Assembly: GCA_963920575.1 (NCBI GenBank)
Contig: OY986966.1
Location: 1,012,130 to 1,076,129, forward strand
DNA: 64,000 bases
Reading direction: 5' to 3'
DNA from: Narthecium ossifragum
Lineage: Eukaryota; Streptophyta; Magnoliopsida; Dioscoreales; Nartheciaceae
Shown: positions 25,461 to 38,423 of the stretch, piece by piece
How positions within the stretch are numbered: position 1 is the stretch's first letter
Layout: each line of letters starts with the position of its first letter
The notes under the pieces: generated by a model
What the model was told of the DNA's origin: nothing
The model's database searches: none
The model's input: the letters and a program-made list of their open reading frames with translations, nothing else
Made by a program: the position numbers and the translations under genes

Positions 25461-25649
25461 ATTGGCCCAACTAAAAAACTCTCTTCCTCCTGCTAGCTTT
25501 CCAAATAGCCTGAAACCCAAAAACTCAATATATGAACAAATCTACAAAGATCCAAAGCTTCTCATGACATGAACTCTTTTCCACGTATATTAGAAAACAA
25601 TTAACGATCACCAGAAAAGTTACCATAGTATACCTCAGATGAACGAGAA

Positions 25650-26030
25650 GAAGAGCAGGTTAATTTACAACAAATTTTCTGCAAACGTAGGCTTTAATGG
25701 ATATATACAAAGCACTAAACTCCTAGTTTTAGTCATAGTTAAAGCCAGCTCTCATTCCAAGCAAAGGTAGGAGTCCTAGTTGTACTCCAGGCTTTGATAT
25801 GGGCCGGATAATTAATAGGTTATGGGCCAGGATTATTTATACCCGTTGGATAACTTCAAGAAGAGTCTATGGGCGTGGCCCACCTAATTTTAAAGCCATG
25901 CTTAAGATAGACTAGAGTATAACTTCGGCTCTCTAATTTAAGTCTAATTTTGGCTGCTTTTATTGTTCTAATTTCCCGCTTCTCTTCTGGCTCTGGTCTC
26001 GGGAGCAAACCCTGGAAAGAATCGGCGGGG
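25650..26030. promoter_or_regulatory. Divergent UFD1/MPP6 promoter region
   Basis: UFD1 (-) and MPP6 (+) start codons are about 570 bp apart, head to head. Between them lie site II-like motifs TGGGCC at 25800-25805 and 25823-25828 and the reverse GGCCCA at 25877-25882. A minus-strand GTATATATCC near 25695 may be the UFD1 TATA box. Confidence 0.5.
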
Positions 26031-29000
26031 ATGGCGAAGCGCGAGCTCTCGACCACGCTTAGGAATCTGAAGGCGAGGCTTGAAATCACGCGGCATCCAA
26101 TGTTGTATTTATCGGGGCGGAGCGCCGCTTAACCTTTGGTTTTGTTTTGGGTTTCCAGTTTATGCAGAGGGCGGCGCTCAGAGAGGAGAAGCCGAAGGAG
26201 GAGGAAGAGGTGAAGCCCACTCCGGCTGATTCCAGCTTCGGCGCTTCCACTGCCCCAACTCGAAGATGGTATGTTGTGAATCCTTTACCCTTTAACCCCT
26301 TTCTAGGGTTTGGTTTCCTTCCTGTCAAAGCTGGACAAATCTCTTGATCAGTAGAATTTGTCGGCGTATTTGTCTATTGTGAAATAGGATGTCAGGGACA
26401 TTGTGTTCATAGAACGTATGGGAGTTAGGATTCGCGACAATAGTTTACTCTACGAGGATTGGGTTTACCTTAGTGGACGGAATTAAAAACTAAGTTTTGG
26501 GGCTTTAGTGATACTAGAGAAACGCGGCTGTCTCTTCTATGTTTAAGCTCAATTTTAGATCGTCCTAAGCTCTATACGAGATTGATGTATGGTGTGAATT
26601 TTTTTGAGATTTTAGATAGCTTTTGATATAGGGTTTATTTTGGCTTAATTTGGGAAGAGATTTTTAATCAGCAGCTTTGCCTGGCAGTCGTTATTCCTTA
26701 ATCTATTATGTTTCAAAGTACTGGGAACTAGCTTTCTTAGGTAAAAGCGTGATCACAGAGCAGTGAACTAGAAATTATCAGGTTGTAATAAGCTTGGAAA
26801 GTCAATATAAGAATGATCCAGCCTACCTGGTAGTTAAGCACGTTTTGATCCTAGGAGCATTGATCGCTCACAAACGTTGTCGTTAAAACAAAACTCAATC
26901 AAATATAAATTTATAATCCTTATTCAATCACTACACTACTAGGTAGAAATAGCGGTGAAATCGAGAGTCGATCCACAGGGAAAACGTTGGAAACCAAAAT
27001 CAATTCTCAAAACCCTAAAACTCAGGAAAATAATCAAAGATAGAATAGAGTTATCTAAACTAATAAAGAAAAGAAATAAAAGGTTGATCAATTTGAATCA
27101 ATGGAGTAGTTACTTAGGAATTATTCAATCCATCCTAGTTTCGTCTTCAATCTTCTCTAGTTATCCTCTTGTTCTCTTCTCTCAACATTATGGATCATAT
27201 GGCTACAAGCTCACATGAATCCCTAAAAGAAAGTTAATGTTCCCAACGGCATAACCTATCTTTGCTTGGCATAGATTGTCTTTGGTTCTACGATTACTTT
27301 AAATTATACTACTCCTAATGACCTTGGCACAACCTATCTTCGCGTAGCATAGCTTATCTCAAAGGCAAATCAATAACTTCATGAAAATCATCTCATAAAT
27401 CTCTATAATCAATCACAGAAATCATGTAGGACTGAAAATACATCAAGGAAATTCTGTTCCTTCAACTCTATTAACAATAAAATCATATTCATGAGATCAT
27501 GTATTGAGAAGAATACAAGATTTAAACCAAAGAAGATAGAAAACTATGTTAGGGTTTCATGAATAATCCTAAGTACAATAATTAGCAACTCATCTTTTGG
27601 ATGAAAATCATCGGGTTGGAGTAGGAAGTTGTCACCATCCACATCCTCTCCGTCTTCTTCCTCCTCCAAAGGTTGTCAAAAAGATGATTATTTTCGGCCA
27701 ACCAACACCTTCTTATAGGTGTATTCCCGGAATTAGGGTTTTAGCTAAGTTGAGTTGGACCTCTAGTGCAACTCGGATTTCCTAGTTTAATTCTGACAGC
27801 CTCTTCTGGTCATGACTGGGTTCAACCCGTCCGGAATTTGGAAATGTGTTCAACATGAAAGATGTAGATTAGGAAGTCTTCTGTCCTCCCCCGAAGATTT
27901 TATAATATTCGGACTTATATGGAATATTTGACGAATATTCTCCTGAGCATCGACGGACCAGTTTTCCAGCAACTATGTATCTGGATCTTCTTCAAAACTG
28001 GAATCAATCCATCAAGAATCTCGCAAAGTGTCCAACATGAAAGTTGTTCATCTCTGAGTCTTCTACCACGTCTCAAAGTTTCAAAATATTTGGACCTTTG
28101 TAAAATATTTGGCGAATATATTACTGACGGTCGACGAAGCAGTTTATTTAGTTATTTTAGTCGAATTTCTTGCAATTCTTCTCAAAGCATGATTAAACCT
28201 GAAATTAACTAACAAGCTATCAAATACAACTACTCTAGGCATAACAAAGCTAAGTTAAGGGGTTGAATCATGAACATTTAGTGACTTATCAAGCATACTT
28301 CGGACAATGCATGATGTGTTTCTTCTTGCATGTGTGGCAATCAGCCTACGAGTATCCTGGATGTGGTATAAGTTGCTATGTAAATATGGCACAAGTTGGA
28401 ATTTACCAAGAAAATGCATTGGTGTAAAGCTCACATAAATCATATTACAATTAACCATTTCTCCTTGAAGCACTTGGCTAGACAAAACTTTGATATACAA
28501 GTAACAAGAAAAAGTTAGTAAATGGGGATAAGGAACTTAAAGTTAGTAAATAATTTTGTTGCAGATTTATCGAGTAATAAATGGGGATAAGGAAACTAAA
28601 GCATGATGAAGGAAACTGGTAAAACATTCTCAAACCTAATAAGGAGAAAGCTTTGGCAATTCGATGAAAATTTTCTTACACAAAAAATGTGTCGTGAATC
28701 ATAGGAGGGCATATAATTGAATGAAAGCATATATCGCATTGTAGATCATATTGTGTCCTAGATTTAGTCAAAAGAAAAGCAGTGAAGACACTTCTGTTGT
28801 ACTTACCTCAAAGTTAGAATACACCTCGTTCTCTTCTGAGGATTTTATGAAGGCTGCATGTTCCATACTTTTTTATCGCTTCATGCTCACTACTTAAGCC
28901 AAAGTCTAGAATTCACCGCAATAGGATTGAGACTTTGATATCCTGTTGTAAGTTGTACTCAGTGACTATGTAGGAGTATGTAGGATATTCTTATAGGTGA

Positions 29001-31149
29001 CTGGATTGACAGAAGTAATTAACACAATTTCATGATTCAGAAGTCAGATGGCTCAACTTGATCCACTTCTTTCTCTTAAGATTTAAAAGTAAAATCGTTA
29101 GATTGAGAGCCTAGATTCTAAATAAGATTCTTGTGGATTAGGTTTTGTAGGAAGATTTATATAGCAGTCTTGTAGTTGGCTTGGATTGTAAAAATAGGAA
29201 ATGTATCCCGTTTATCATGAGTGTTTAAAGTAGGAAGGGCCAACTCAAACTCAACAACCAATAGAGTTCTGAACTAATTAGGACATGGTGAATCTCCAGT
29301 TTTCCAACACAAAAAAAAGAACCATTCATATTTTGTGTCAATACATATGCTAATGTATTAGATGAAAATCTTGTCAGATTGACCCAGACATACCCCCAAC
29401 CATTTAGTTTGGTTTCATGATCTAACCCTATTAAAAGTCAAATTCAGCCCACTTATCAGATAGGCCATTGTGATTTTCATTTTAACTGGAGGTTGGGAAA
29501 GTGTATGGTGAGGGGTTATCTCCATTGCAATAGTTAATTAATCTGTTGTTGCACGTTTGCTTTCAACTGTCACCTTCTTTGTGGGATTAATGCAGTGAAC
29601 ATTCCCAGTTTATTAGAAGTTTTTTCTCTATTCATGTGGTAAGAAATCCGTTTTGTGTTACTTATTTCTCCTCCAATCTTACAAGATTCCTTGTTGGACT
29701 ACTAAAGCTGGCTGCTTGTACTTTGAGCGGATGCTTATGTTAAAGGGGCTCATTTAAAATGTGACTTTTCTGCCTGGCGTAGTGATTTTTAATCTCCAAT
29801 ACAATTTGCTTTCCTTTATTTTCATCAGTTTGGTAAAGAACACTGCTTACTCTCTCCTTCGTACATGTTTTACCCGCAGCATCGTAATAATGGAGGGAGA
29901 TCCTCATCCAGGAGCTTTTAAAGGTCGAATGTCATTCCAGAGTTTCAATCCTTCTATTGATGTGAGTTATGAAGCCTAGGTTTCTGGTTTCATTCATTTG
30001 GTCATTTTTTGGCTTACCTTCCTTGCATGTTTAGAAATTAAATGAAGCTGCTGCAAATGTTGGTCAAATGAAAGAGCATTCCTCAAGTATTAACCATCAA
30101 GATAGTTATACTTCTGAAAGGTGGGTTGGCTGTCTTAACATCTTAATATGTTTCCCTTCGTAGATTTCTGCTACTCGTTCTGTCTAGGCAATGATTTGGC
30201 TATCCTCATCTTTGAGTGATATTTCCGAATTCTAAGCAGAAAAGGTGACTACCTATTACAATGTCAGTTGGTAAGACCATTACTGATACGGAATTATTTT
30301 AAGTTGATGGCTCATATTCTTCTTGACCTTTCTGTTAAATAAAAAATTTGCCTCTCTCAATTTGCTACCATTCACCATATGCTAATGTCATCACCTTATG
30401 GATGTAAGGTATATGATATCATACAGGGAAAGCACCAATTTCTGAGGAGATTGCAATAAAAGTTAGCATCTTTGGACATCCACTAAAGGCATGCCTAATC
30501 ATTTCATTCTCCCCTATTTTTCTAGATTTATAACCTGAAGTCCAACATCGACAATAAACTCGTACCCCACCCTGCCCTTTTCCCCTTCTCTGTTGAATTT
30601 TTAAAATGATGCAGAACAACACTCACAAACATATGACTATTCTGACTGCTTGTAGTGTTTGCTGTTTTCTGGACACCAACGTTGTGGTTCTTTTCTGGTA
30701 TGCTTCAGACTCTTGACTCTGGGCTAGCTTGTGTACCGCATAAATGACATAGTGATCACTGTTTGTTATGTTTGATGCTGTTGCTGTTAAAATCATTGTT
30801 CTCTTTTGTAGTTAAGTGGGCCCCACCTATCTAGGAAAAGCTTTCCTACTTAACCATCTGTAATAACTTTTCTGTTTCTCTGTACCAAATCTCCAGAGTG
30901 AATGGAACATCTGCTATGAGATTTGAGAGCTCAAATGTTGCATCAGAAACGAGTCCTGATGTGGATCTCAAAAGAAAGCAGCCAGAGACGATGACAGGAA
31001 CACAATCTTCAAAAAAATCACAGAAAGAAGCTAGTTGGAATGGCCAATCATCTTCCCAAAACAATTGGAGAGGCTCGACCAAGCAGCAGAAGCGTGAAAA
31101 GCTGGATTGGAATCTTCTAAGACCGAAGGCTCCAAATAAAATGGGTTGA
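26031..31149 (+). CDS. MPP6: M-phase phosphoprotein 6, nuclear exosome cofactor
   Basis: Exons 26031-26072, 26159-26268, 29880-29961, 30035-30120 and 30897-31149 encode 190 aa. The start MAKRELSTTLRNLK followed by FMQRAA is the conserved MPP6 N-terminus. RCIVIMEGDPHPGAF, then GRMSFQSFNPSID, is the family signature. The C-terminal half is Ser/Gln/Lys-rich and ends DWNLLRPK. MPP6 binds RNA and links the nuclear exosome to MTR4 for 5.8S rRNA 3'-end maturation. The first intron (26073-26158) uses a GC donor (AAG|GCGAGG); no GT donor gives the conserved junction, and reading through hits a stop. Intron 2 is 3.6 kb and holds a solo LTR. Confidence 0.88.
26861..28291 (-). mobile_element. Solo LTR / LTR-retrotransposon remnant in MPP6 intron 2
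   Basis: The element starts TGATCGCTCACAAACG and ends GTGACTTATCA on the + strand, so it has TG..CA ends. Identical 5-bp flanks AGCAT (26856-26860 and 28292-28296) are the target duplication. Length is 1431 bp with no retroviral ORF. Internal pieces such as GAGTCGATCCACAGGG and two similar blocks around CCAACATGAAAG (27850 and 28030) are of a type common in plant gypsy-class LTRs. The minus strand is suggested by family recollection only. Confidence 0.7.
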
Positions 31150-31631
31150 GCATTTTGTGAGGTTTTTGTACGATATATATGCCATTTTGATTGTTGGCTT
31201 TTGCTCTGTAACTCTCTTCTTACATACACCGATAGAAGCTGTATGATTATACTCTCTTCTGACATGTTTTTCATCTCCTTTCCTTTTAACTTATATTGAA
31301 TGTTATTTTGGTTCAGGCAGCACTCAAATCTGTTGGACTTCCATTGTTGCTGAAATTTGATAAGTTTTTTCTATGGATATTTGCACTTTGTACGTTATAG
31401 TTTCAGGGAGCAGTAATTTAATACCCTATAGTTTAAAAATTGTACTTTAATAGCCTATTTTTTATATGATGGCGCCATACCAGGTCTAATTAATTCCCTT
31501 TAAAACAAGCGGTTGGCAGAAGTGGGGTTAGGGTATCGTCTGGTCCCACGAGTGCGATGTGGAATCTCATCGATGGGCCATTTGTCGGATTTCATCGGGT
31601 TGTGTCCGGATTTTTGCACTAATGTAGGCTA

Positions 31632-32071
31632 TGTTAGAATATAAGGATCGATTAAGGCGTACCTGATGACATGATGAAATCCTTGAACCAGAGAAATGCA
31701 ATCGGAAGAAAATCAAAACGGGATGTAGCGAGTGTTCTTTTCCCAAAGAACTCTACGTAGGAAAAATCTCCTCTAGATTTGATGTTAGCTATGGGCACAG
31801 GCTATCAACACCAGATAGAGAAGGACCAAGAGCCCTCAACTTATGATAAGGTTTCCCACAAACCTATACCTAGGCAGCCAGTAGAAAACCATATGGGAAA
31901 ACTCCCTGTAGCATCTTTTAATAGGCCACCGATCATGCTTCCCACTTAGGAACATAACTGCATCCCACTACCTTATAGAGCGTTAACATAACTGCATCCT
32001 ACTATCTTAAAACCCCATTAACTAGTCAAAAGGACCACTTTAGGTTGGACCAAATAAAAAAGAGTCCAACA
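31632..32071 (-). repeat. Copia 3' LTR
   Basis: 440 bp, aligned without gaps to 37479-37918 with 7 differences, all transitions. Confidence 0.97.
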
Positions 32072-32544
32072 TTCTCCCACTTGGTCCTTTGACATGTCAA
32101 TGTAAGATTTTTTTTATTTTATTTTTTTAACTATGCTAAAACAATCTGGGATGTAGAAGACACTTTTTAGAAAACCTTACGTGGTACCACATTTTAAAAA
32201 TTATAACCATATGTTCCATTCTTTAAGTGGCAACTGTATGCTTACTTATAAAGATATAGCAGTATGAGTCATGGCGGTAAATACTCTGTTAAATGAGTAC
32301 AACCTTCCATGCACCACAATACTACTATGTTCTCCTAAGCAGCACTTTAAAGCAATCGATTAAAGGAATAGGTTGACCTTATACCTATTCATTGGTCCAA
32401 ACTTTATGTCATATTGACATTCTGTTTTACTAGATCGACAAAAACTTTATGTGGAGAACAGAAATAAAAAGAGAATCATCATCATCATATATACAAACTG
32501 AAATGTGATCACATAATGAAAAAAAAAAACATGGTGCCACAGCA

Positions 32545-35500
32545 TTACATAGGAAACAAACACAAACCCATACACTTTACATGCTGGGAATACAACCCCG
32601 GTGCCAACCCCTTAGTAAGAGGATCTGCAATCATGTCAAGTGTACCAATGTGTTCTATTGACACCAGATGATTCTCAGTCCTCTCTTTAACAACAAAAAA
32701 CTTTAAGTCCAGGTGTTTACAAGAAGTGGAACTCTTGTTGTTGTTAGAGAAGGACACTGCAGCTTCATTATCACAATAGATTTTTAGTGGTTTCTTAATG
32801 GAATCCACTATCTTAATACCTGCAATGAAGTTCTTAATCCAAATAGCCTGTGATGAGGTCTCATAAAGGGCTATGAACTCAGCTTCCATTGTGTGAGAAG
32901 CAGTTGTGGTTTGCTTGATACTTCTCCATGAGATGGCACCACCAGCTAATAGAAAAACAAAGCCTGTGGTAGACTTTCTACTATCAAGGCAACCACCAAA
33001 ATCTGCATCCGAATAGCCAACAACCTCTAGACGGTCTGATCTATGATAAGTGAGCATATAATCCCTTGTACCCTGTAGGTAGCGCATGACTTTCTTTGCA
33101 GCTTTCCAGTGCTCTATGCCAGGATTACTTTGGTATCGACCAAGCATCCCTACAGCATAACTAATATCTGGACGAGTACATGTCTGTGCATATTGCAAGC
33201 TCCCAATTGCATATGCATAAGGTATGCTTGCCATTTGCTTTCGTTCTAGCTCATTCTTGGGGCAATGCTTCAACCCCAATTTATCCCCTTTAACTATGGG
33301 TGCAGTTCCAGGAGAGCAATTTTGCATTCCAAATCTCTCAAGAACTTTAGAAATGTAAGATCTTTGTGATAATCCAAGTATACCCTTGAATCTATCACGG
33401 TGAATTTCAATGCCGAGAACATAAGCGGCCTCACCTAGATCCTTCATCTCAAAATTAGAGGAAAGAAATTTCTTTGTTTCATGCAATAAGCCCAAATCAT
33501 TAGTAGCAAGCAAAATGTCATCCACGTATAGTACCAATATTATGAACTTACTCCCACTAACCTTTAGGTAAATACACCGATCAACAGTGTTTTCTATGAA
33601 CCCAGAGGACAAAATGATCTTGTTGAACTTTAGGTACCATTGTCGGGAGGCTTGTTTAAGTCCATAAATGGATTTTCTTAATTTGCATACCACTTGATTT
33701 GTCTCTTTTGTCGAGAATCCTTGAGGTTGTTCCATATATACCTCTTCATGAAGATCACCATTCAGAAATGCCGTTTTCACATCCATTTGATGCAACTCTA
33801 GGTCATAATGAGCTACAAGGGCCATTACTATTCTAAAAGACTCCTTTGATGAGACTGGAGAAAAAGTCTCAGAATAGTCAATACCCTCCATCTGAGTGAA
33901 ACCTTTAGCCACTAGTCTGGCTTTATGCCTCTCTATTTTACCTTTAGAGTCCTTTTTGGTCTTAAATATCCATTTGCATCCGACCGGTTTGACTCCTTCA
34001 GGCAAAGAGACAAGGTCCCAGACATGATTCTTAGCCATAGAGTCTAGCTCTTCTTTCATGGCATCGAACCATTTTGAGGAATTTTCACTCTTTATGGCTT
34101 GTGAAAATGAAATTGGATCTTCATAAATGTCATCATTGGGTTCTTGAAGATATATCATATAGTCTGAATGGATGGCAGATTTCTTTATCCTTGTGGATCT
34201 CCACATGGTAGCCCCTTGATCTTCACTTTGTGAAGATTGGGTAGATATAGGTTGCTGAATATTTTCAGCATCAAGTGGAACTTCATGAGATGGCTCAATT
34301 ACAATTTGTTCTTCCTCTTGATTGGTATTTTCTTGAGTTACCATAGGAAGTAACAAATGGTTATTAATTGCAAGTGTAGAACCTGAATCATGCAATTCCT
34401 CAAAAGAAAACTTTTGAGGTGAACCACTCCCACTTAAATAATCATCCTCAAGGAACTTAGCTTTATCTGTTTCCACGACTTGTGGTGTATGGGATGGGCA
34501 ATAAATTCTAAAGCCTTTTGACCTTTATGGATAACCAATAAAAAATCCACTAGTTGTTCTGGGGTCAAAAGCTTTTATGTGTGGATTAAATAACTTAGCT
34601 TCAGCAGGGCATCCCCATATGTGCATATAAGACAAAGATGGCTTCCTGCCTGTCCATAATTCATATGGGGTCTTTTGAACATCCTTAGTAGGAACTTTAT
34701 TTAACACATGCACTACTGTCCTTAAAGCTTCACTCCACAAGGACAAAGGTAAAGTTAAATTACTAATCATTGCTCTGACCATTTCTTTTAGCGTACGATT
34801 CCTTCGTTCAGCTACACCATTTTGATATGCACTTCCAGGCATGGTGTACTGAGGCACAATGCCTTCTTCCTTAAAGAATCTTGCTAATGGTCCTTCTCTT
34901 TGTCCCATTTCAGTGAACCTTCCATAGTACTCGCCACCTCGATCTGATCTAACTATCTTTATCACTCTACCTAATTGTTTCTCTACTTCCTTCTTGTAAT
35001 CTTTAAAGGCTTGATATACATCAGCCTTTTCAAACAATAAGTAGAGATACATATAGCGTGAATAGTCATCGATAAAGGTAACAAAGTATCTCTCCCCTGT
35101 GCGACATGGGGAGAAAGGTCCACATACATCTGTATGCACAATTTCCAATGTTCCATTACTTCTTTTGGCACTCTTTTTGAAGGTGTTGGTCTACTTAGCC
35201 TTTATGCAGTCCACACATATTTGGGAGTCAGTGAAATCTAAAGGTCCTAAGACCCCTTCCTTCACCAATCTTCGAATTCTCTCTTTCGAGATATGACCCA
35301 ACCTTCTGTGCCAAAGCATATAAGATTGCTCATTACTCAAGCCACGCTTATTGCCAATCACACCATTCTGGACTACTAAGGATTCTTCGAGAAGGGATTT
35401 GGTTTTAAGTCTGTACAAGCCATCTGATAATATAGCATAACCAACTAAAGTGGCATTTTTAAGTACAGAAAGCATAGAATTACCAAAGCTGAAATGATAA

Positions 35501-36660
35501 CCAAGTCTGTCTAGTCTAGAAATAGATACAAGACTCCTACTATAAGAGGGAACATAAAAGCTTTCTTCTAAGTCCAGCATGTGGCCAGTGTCTAGAATGA
35601 TTCTGCAAGTTCCAACCGCCTTTACGTGTGAACGCATCTTATTTCCGGAGAAGATGGTTCGCTCACGCTCAGTTGGTTCCCTTTGGCTCAGAAAGCCCTG
35701 CAGAGTATTGGCAATGTGCACGGTGGCACCTGAGTCAATCCACCAACTATGCATAGGAACATTAATTAAATTACATTCATATGAAACAAGTGACAAATTA
35801 CCTTTCTTTTCCAACCACTACTTGTACTTGATGCAGTCTTTCTTCATGTGTCCTTTCTTGCTGCAGAAGAAGCACTTGAGATTTACAGGATTCTCATTGG
35901 GTTTTGGATTTTTACCCTTTTTCTTCTTCCATGAATTTCCCTTGCCTTTTCCAGCATGCCCATTGAAAATTTGATGAGAAGTCATATGTGCACTTTGCAC
36001 TTTCTCACTCTTCAATCTCTCCTCCTCTTGAACACACATAGAGAGAAGGTCATTGACTGACCACTTCTCCTTATGAGTATTATAGGAGATCTTGAAGGGT
36101 CCATATTCAGCAGGCAAGGAATTCAATATAAAATGGACAAGAAAATTGTCAGAAATGGTGACCTGCATGTCACTCAATTGAGATGCAATATCTCTCATTT
36201 CCATGATGTGCTCACGGATACTGTTACTGCCCGAGTACTTCATTGATGACATCTTTGACATAAGAGTGCTAGCCTTGGCCTTGTCTGAACTAATAAACTG
36301 CTCCTCAATAGCTCTCATGAATTCCTTAGCAGTCTTACAGAATGGAATGGAGCCTCGAATATTCTTAGCCACATGAGATTGCATAAGCAATAGGCTAAGA
36401 CGATTTGAGCGATCCCACTTTTCATAAGAGGCCTTTTCAGCAGTAGTGCTTTCCGCTGTAAGTGGTGAAGGCTCATCCACTCGGAAACACAAGTCCAAGT
36501 CTGTGCAACCCAATGTAAACAAAATATGTTCTTTCCATTCACCAAAATTTGACCCATTTAAATAAGGAATTGTGCTAGAACTATCAACAATAGGGAGAGG
36601 AACAGCTGCAAATAAATATATATACTCACATAAGACCATAATAAAAGAAACTTTAATCAA
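32545..36660 (-). pseudogene. Copia gag-pol reading frame with three in-frame stops
   Basis: One continuous frame is interrupted by stops at 35818-35820, 35191-35193 and 34525-34527; no frameshift is present. In order: gag with the zinc knuckle CFFCSKKGHMKKDC just before stop 1; aspartic protease DSGATVHI; GAG-pre-integrase LWHRRLGHIS; integrase with [13 protein letters not shown] and [12 protein letters not shown]; reverse transcriptase with YVDD; RNase H with YSDADFGG and YCDNEAA. Stops fall after the gag knuckle, at the pre-integrase/integrase junction and after the integrase core. The most upstream ATG (36660) may not be the true start: an acceptor-like TATTTGCAG lies just before the gag homology, near 36606. 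RT and RNase H motifs look intact. Confidence 0.92.
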
Positions 36661-37478
36661 AGTAAATCTAAGGCCCTATATGATTCACTTTGATAGGCAT
36701 ACCACAGGGGGTCACTACATTATCTCCTTTGGGAGATTTTGTAACACACAAAATGGCTCTGCCTGCTATAGTGAAACTAGTGAGTCATATAAACTGGGAT
36801 CATTTTTAACACCACACCTTTGGGTATAAATGTTTAATGAGCCAAAATATACTCTCACTATTACACTCTGTCCAAGCTTTGAACATGATGACCCTCCTTT
36901 GGGTGGTGAACATCAAATCAGTGAGCTTAAAACACAAATTAAATGCCATAAAACTTCATACGGTCAAAGAGAATTCTATATTAACATATCAAGGACCACT
37001 TTGGTGATTGACACTCAATATGTTAATTAACATAGACCTCTTTCGTGCATATCATGACATACCAAATTCATCATGAAAGTTAAAGCATGCAATACGATGC
37101 TGTTAATTAATTCAACTTAATTGAAGAACATGCAGCAATATCACATTCTCATCTTAAGCATGCTATCAAAATTATCATAGCATAAGACAGAACTACATAG
37201 AGACAAAGCTATTCGGTCATTAATAGCTCTTCAATGAACTAAAATTTTGCTCGCTGCCGCACGGAATCGCCGGAGCGCTGGATGCGATTGTACAAAGTAC
37301 GATCACAGCTCCGCGGTGCCGCACATGACCAGCATCGGCGAGGCCACAACACCCCTTAACTAAAGCGGAAAAAAATAAAACACTGATGACAAGATTTCAT
37401 ATTTAACGTAAATACGCAAATACGCAAATCACGATAAGCATGTCTTCAGAAGCCTAAAACCTAGGCTCTGATACCAAT

Positions 37479-37918
37479 TGTTAGAATATAAGGATCGATT
37501 AAGGCGTACCTGATGACATGATGAAATCCTTGAACCAGAGAAATGCAATCGGAAGAAAATCAAAACGGGATGTAGCGAGTGTTCTTTTCCCAAAGAACTC
37601 TACGTAGGAAAAATCTCCTCTAGATCTGATGTTAGCTATGGGCACAGGCTATCAACACCAGATAGAGAAGGACCAAGAGCCCTCAACTTATGGTAAGGTT
37701 TCCCACAAACCTATACCTAGGCAGCCAGTAGAAAACCATATGGGAAAACTCCCTGTAGCATCTTTTAATAGGCCACCGATCATGCTTCCCACTTAGGAAC
37801 ATAACTGCATCCCACTACCTTATGGAGCGTTAACATAACTGCATCCTACTATCTTAAAACCCCATTGACTAGTCAAAAGAACCACTTTAGGTTGGATCAA
37901 ATAAAAAAAAGTCCAACA
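37479..37918 (-). repeat. Copia 5' LTR
   Basis: 440 bp, paired with 31632-32071. The tRNA-Met primer site lies immediately inside it. Confidence 0.97.
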
Positions 37919-38423
37919 GGCTATCCATATCTAGTTGACTCTTTATTGTCAACCATGGTTTACATTTTACGCTCATTTTGAACGCCGTTAGCCCCTGTCC
38001 GGTGGAGAACCCTAATGGTTGGATTTACATTTGAATTTAAAAGATACCTGATGTCCACTCTGGAGAAGATCCACTCCAATGGCTGAATTTCCACCTAGAT
38101 TCCAGTCCAGTGGAGAAACCCTAAGCCCTCTTTCCAACCCCTTGTTCATGGTGGTTATAAAATGGAGGGAAAATAGAAAACTGGCTTGCTATAATGCGAA
38201 ACAAACAAAACCGCTCCTATGATGCGAAACCAAACAAAACCGCTCATGTGTATCGCATGCGAGAGGTTTTCTGTAACTAGGGGTAACACCGTCTCGGATC
38301 AAGCACTGTATCAAGCCTTCATATAAAAGACAGGGTATTAAAGTATAATTTTTAAACTATAAGGTATTAAATTGCCACCGCCTAAAACTATCGATACCAA
38401 AGTGCAAATTCCCCTTTTTTTTA

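Larger units (their letters stand above)
31632..37918 (-). mobile_element. Ty1/copia LTR retrotransposon, defective
   Basis: A complete 6.29-kb element in minus orientation. It has two 440-bp LTRs with TG..CA ends and a perfect 5-bp target duplication GGCTA (31627-31631, 37919-37923). The primer-binding site TGGTATCAGAGC (minus strand, 37466-37477) is complementary to initiator tRNA-Met. A purine-rich tract (AAGTGGGAGAA) sits next to the 3' LTR at 32072. Order of domains is gag, protease, integrase, reverse transcriptase, RNase H, hence copia. LTRs differ at 7 of 440 sites. The coding frame has three stops, so it cannot make its own proteins intact. Confidence 0.97.
31374..38414. mobile_element. 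Long-TIR DNA element, split by the copia insertion
   Basis: The left arm (31375 to about 31480: ATTTGCACTTTG..TTTAATACCCTATAG..) and right arm (about 38318-38414, inverted) match over roughly 100 bp, including TAGTTTAAAAATT. Without the copia insert the element would be about 750 bp. Flanking T-rich 9-mers (TTTTTTCTA versus TTTTTTTTA) could be a 9-bp target duplication, as in Mutator-like elements, but low complexity makes that weak. Confidence 0.6.
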
